From Phycisphaerales bacterium (lineage in GTDB: Bacteria; Planctomycetota; Phycisphaerae; Phycisphaerales; UBA1924), in assembly GCA_019747615.1 (NCBI GenBank), contig JAIEQQ010000120.1, positions 1 through 5,747 on the forward strand: DNA of 5,747 bases, given 5' to 3'. Under the pieces are notes generated by a model. That model was not told the DNA's origin. It worked only from the letters and a program-made list of their open reading frames with translations, and did no database searches. The position numbers and the translations under genes are program-made. Below are positions 5,572-5,747 of this stretch, piece after piece; within the stretch, counting starts at the first letter, position 1, and the number at the start of each line of letters is the position of its first letter.

Positions 5572-5747
5572 GTGATAACGCCCGAGCAAACTGGCACCGA
5601 ATGTGACCTGGCAATCATCGGCGCGGGCGCTGCCGGGCTGTTTGCCTCAATCTGGGCAGGGCGATTGCTGGCGGAGACCGATGCGGCGTCAACCGGCTCG
5701 CGGAGCACGCCGCGCCGCGTCATCGCCTTCGACGGCGCCAAGAAGCT
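5572..5747 (+). CDS. NAD(P)/FAD-dependent oxidoreductase, HI0933/BaiN-like (partial, N-terminus only)
   Basis: Only the first 58 residues are in the window; the gene continues past the right edge. The N-terminus DLAIIGAGAAGLFASIWAGR (12-31) is a dinucleotide-binding Rossmann turn, with GAGAAG (17-22) as the GxGxxG that binds the ADP part of FAD. It is followed by RVIAFDGAKKL (49-59, the last residue incomplete), which ends the second strand of the fold. The GAGAAGL...AGR pattern and a second strand followed by KK are typical of the HI0933/BaiN-like flavoprotein family, whose next motif would be a SGGGRCN-type segment outside this window. The linker between strands 1 and 2 (about 32-48) is longer than usual, Ser/Thr/Ala-rich. 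The GTG start is chosen because it gives a short normal N-terminus and sits six bases after TAGACT; there is no SD. Confidence 0.75.
   Translation, partial: MITPEQTGTECDLAIIGAGAAGLFASIWAGRLLAETDAASTGSRSTPRRVIAFDGAKK

Overview
The window is GC-rich, tightly packed bacterial chromosome with strong G/C preference at third codon positions. I lean towards the Planctomycetota (perhaps Phycisphaerae-like). The grounds are the GYF_2-like plus DUF4190 small membrane protein, the style of the release factor sequence, and genes that start without a Shine-Dalgarno (SD) sequence. This is an inference from style, not from a marker gene. No mobile element, CRISPR array, tRNA or rRNA is visible.

Left part, minus strand (1-2240): a two-gene ABC exporter unit. 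An ATPase of the NatA-like, DUF4162-tailed class (2240 to 1245) is followed by an ABC-2 permease of the NatB type (1248 to beyond position 1). They overlap by four bases (GTGA), so they are probably translationally coupled. A 141-bp gap (2241-2381) separates them from a plus-strand unit and must hold divergent promoters; it contains two short perfect dyads.

Middle, plus strand (2382-4312): a class I SAM-dependent methyltransferase of the Methyltransf_24 type lies 8 bp upstream of prfA, which encodes peptide chain release factor 1. The release factor keeps the PAT stop-codon motif and the GGQ catalytic motif. The methyltransferase is not PrmC, the usual genetic partner of prfA, and no prmC lies in the window.

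Right part, plus strand (4398-5747): two small membrane proteins of domain-of-unknown-function type follow, a DUF4870-like one and a GYF_2-like/DUF4190-like one. The start of an HI0933/BaiN-like flavoprotein runs off the end. The 84-bp gap between the two small membrane genes is the oddest DNA here. It holds a four-run C4 tract (a G-quadruplex motif on the minus strand), then five degenerate 8-bp AT-rich tandem units that end on the start codon of the next gene.

I do not see a clear new multi-gene system. The best leads are the G4-plus-octamer intergenic region, the -10-like hexamers six bases from SD-less start codons (possible leaderless mRNAs), and the non-PrmC methyltransferase paired with prfA.
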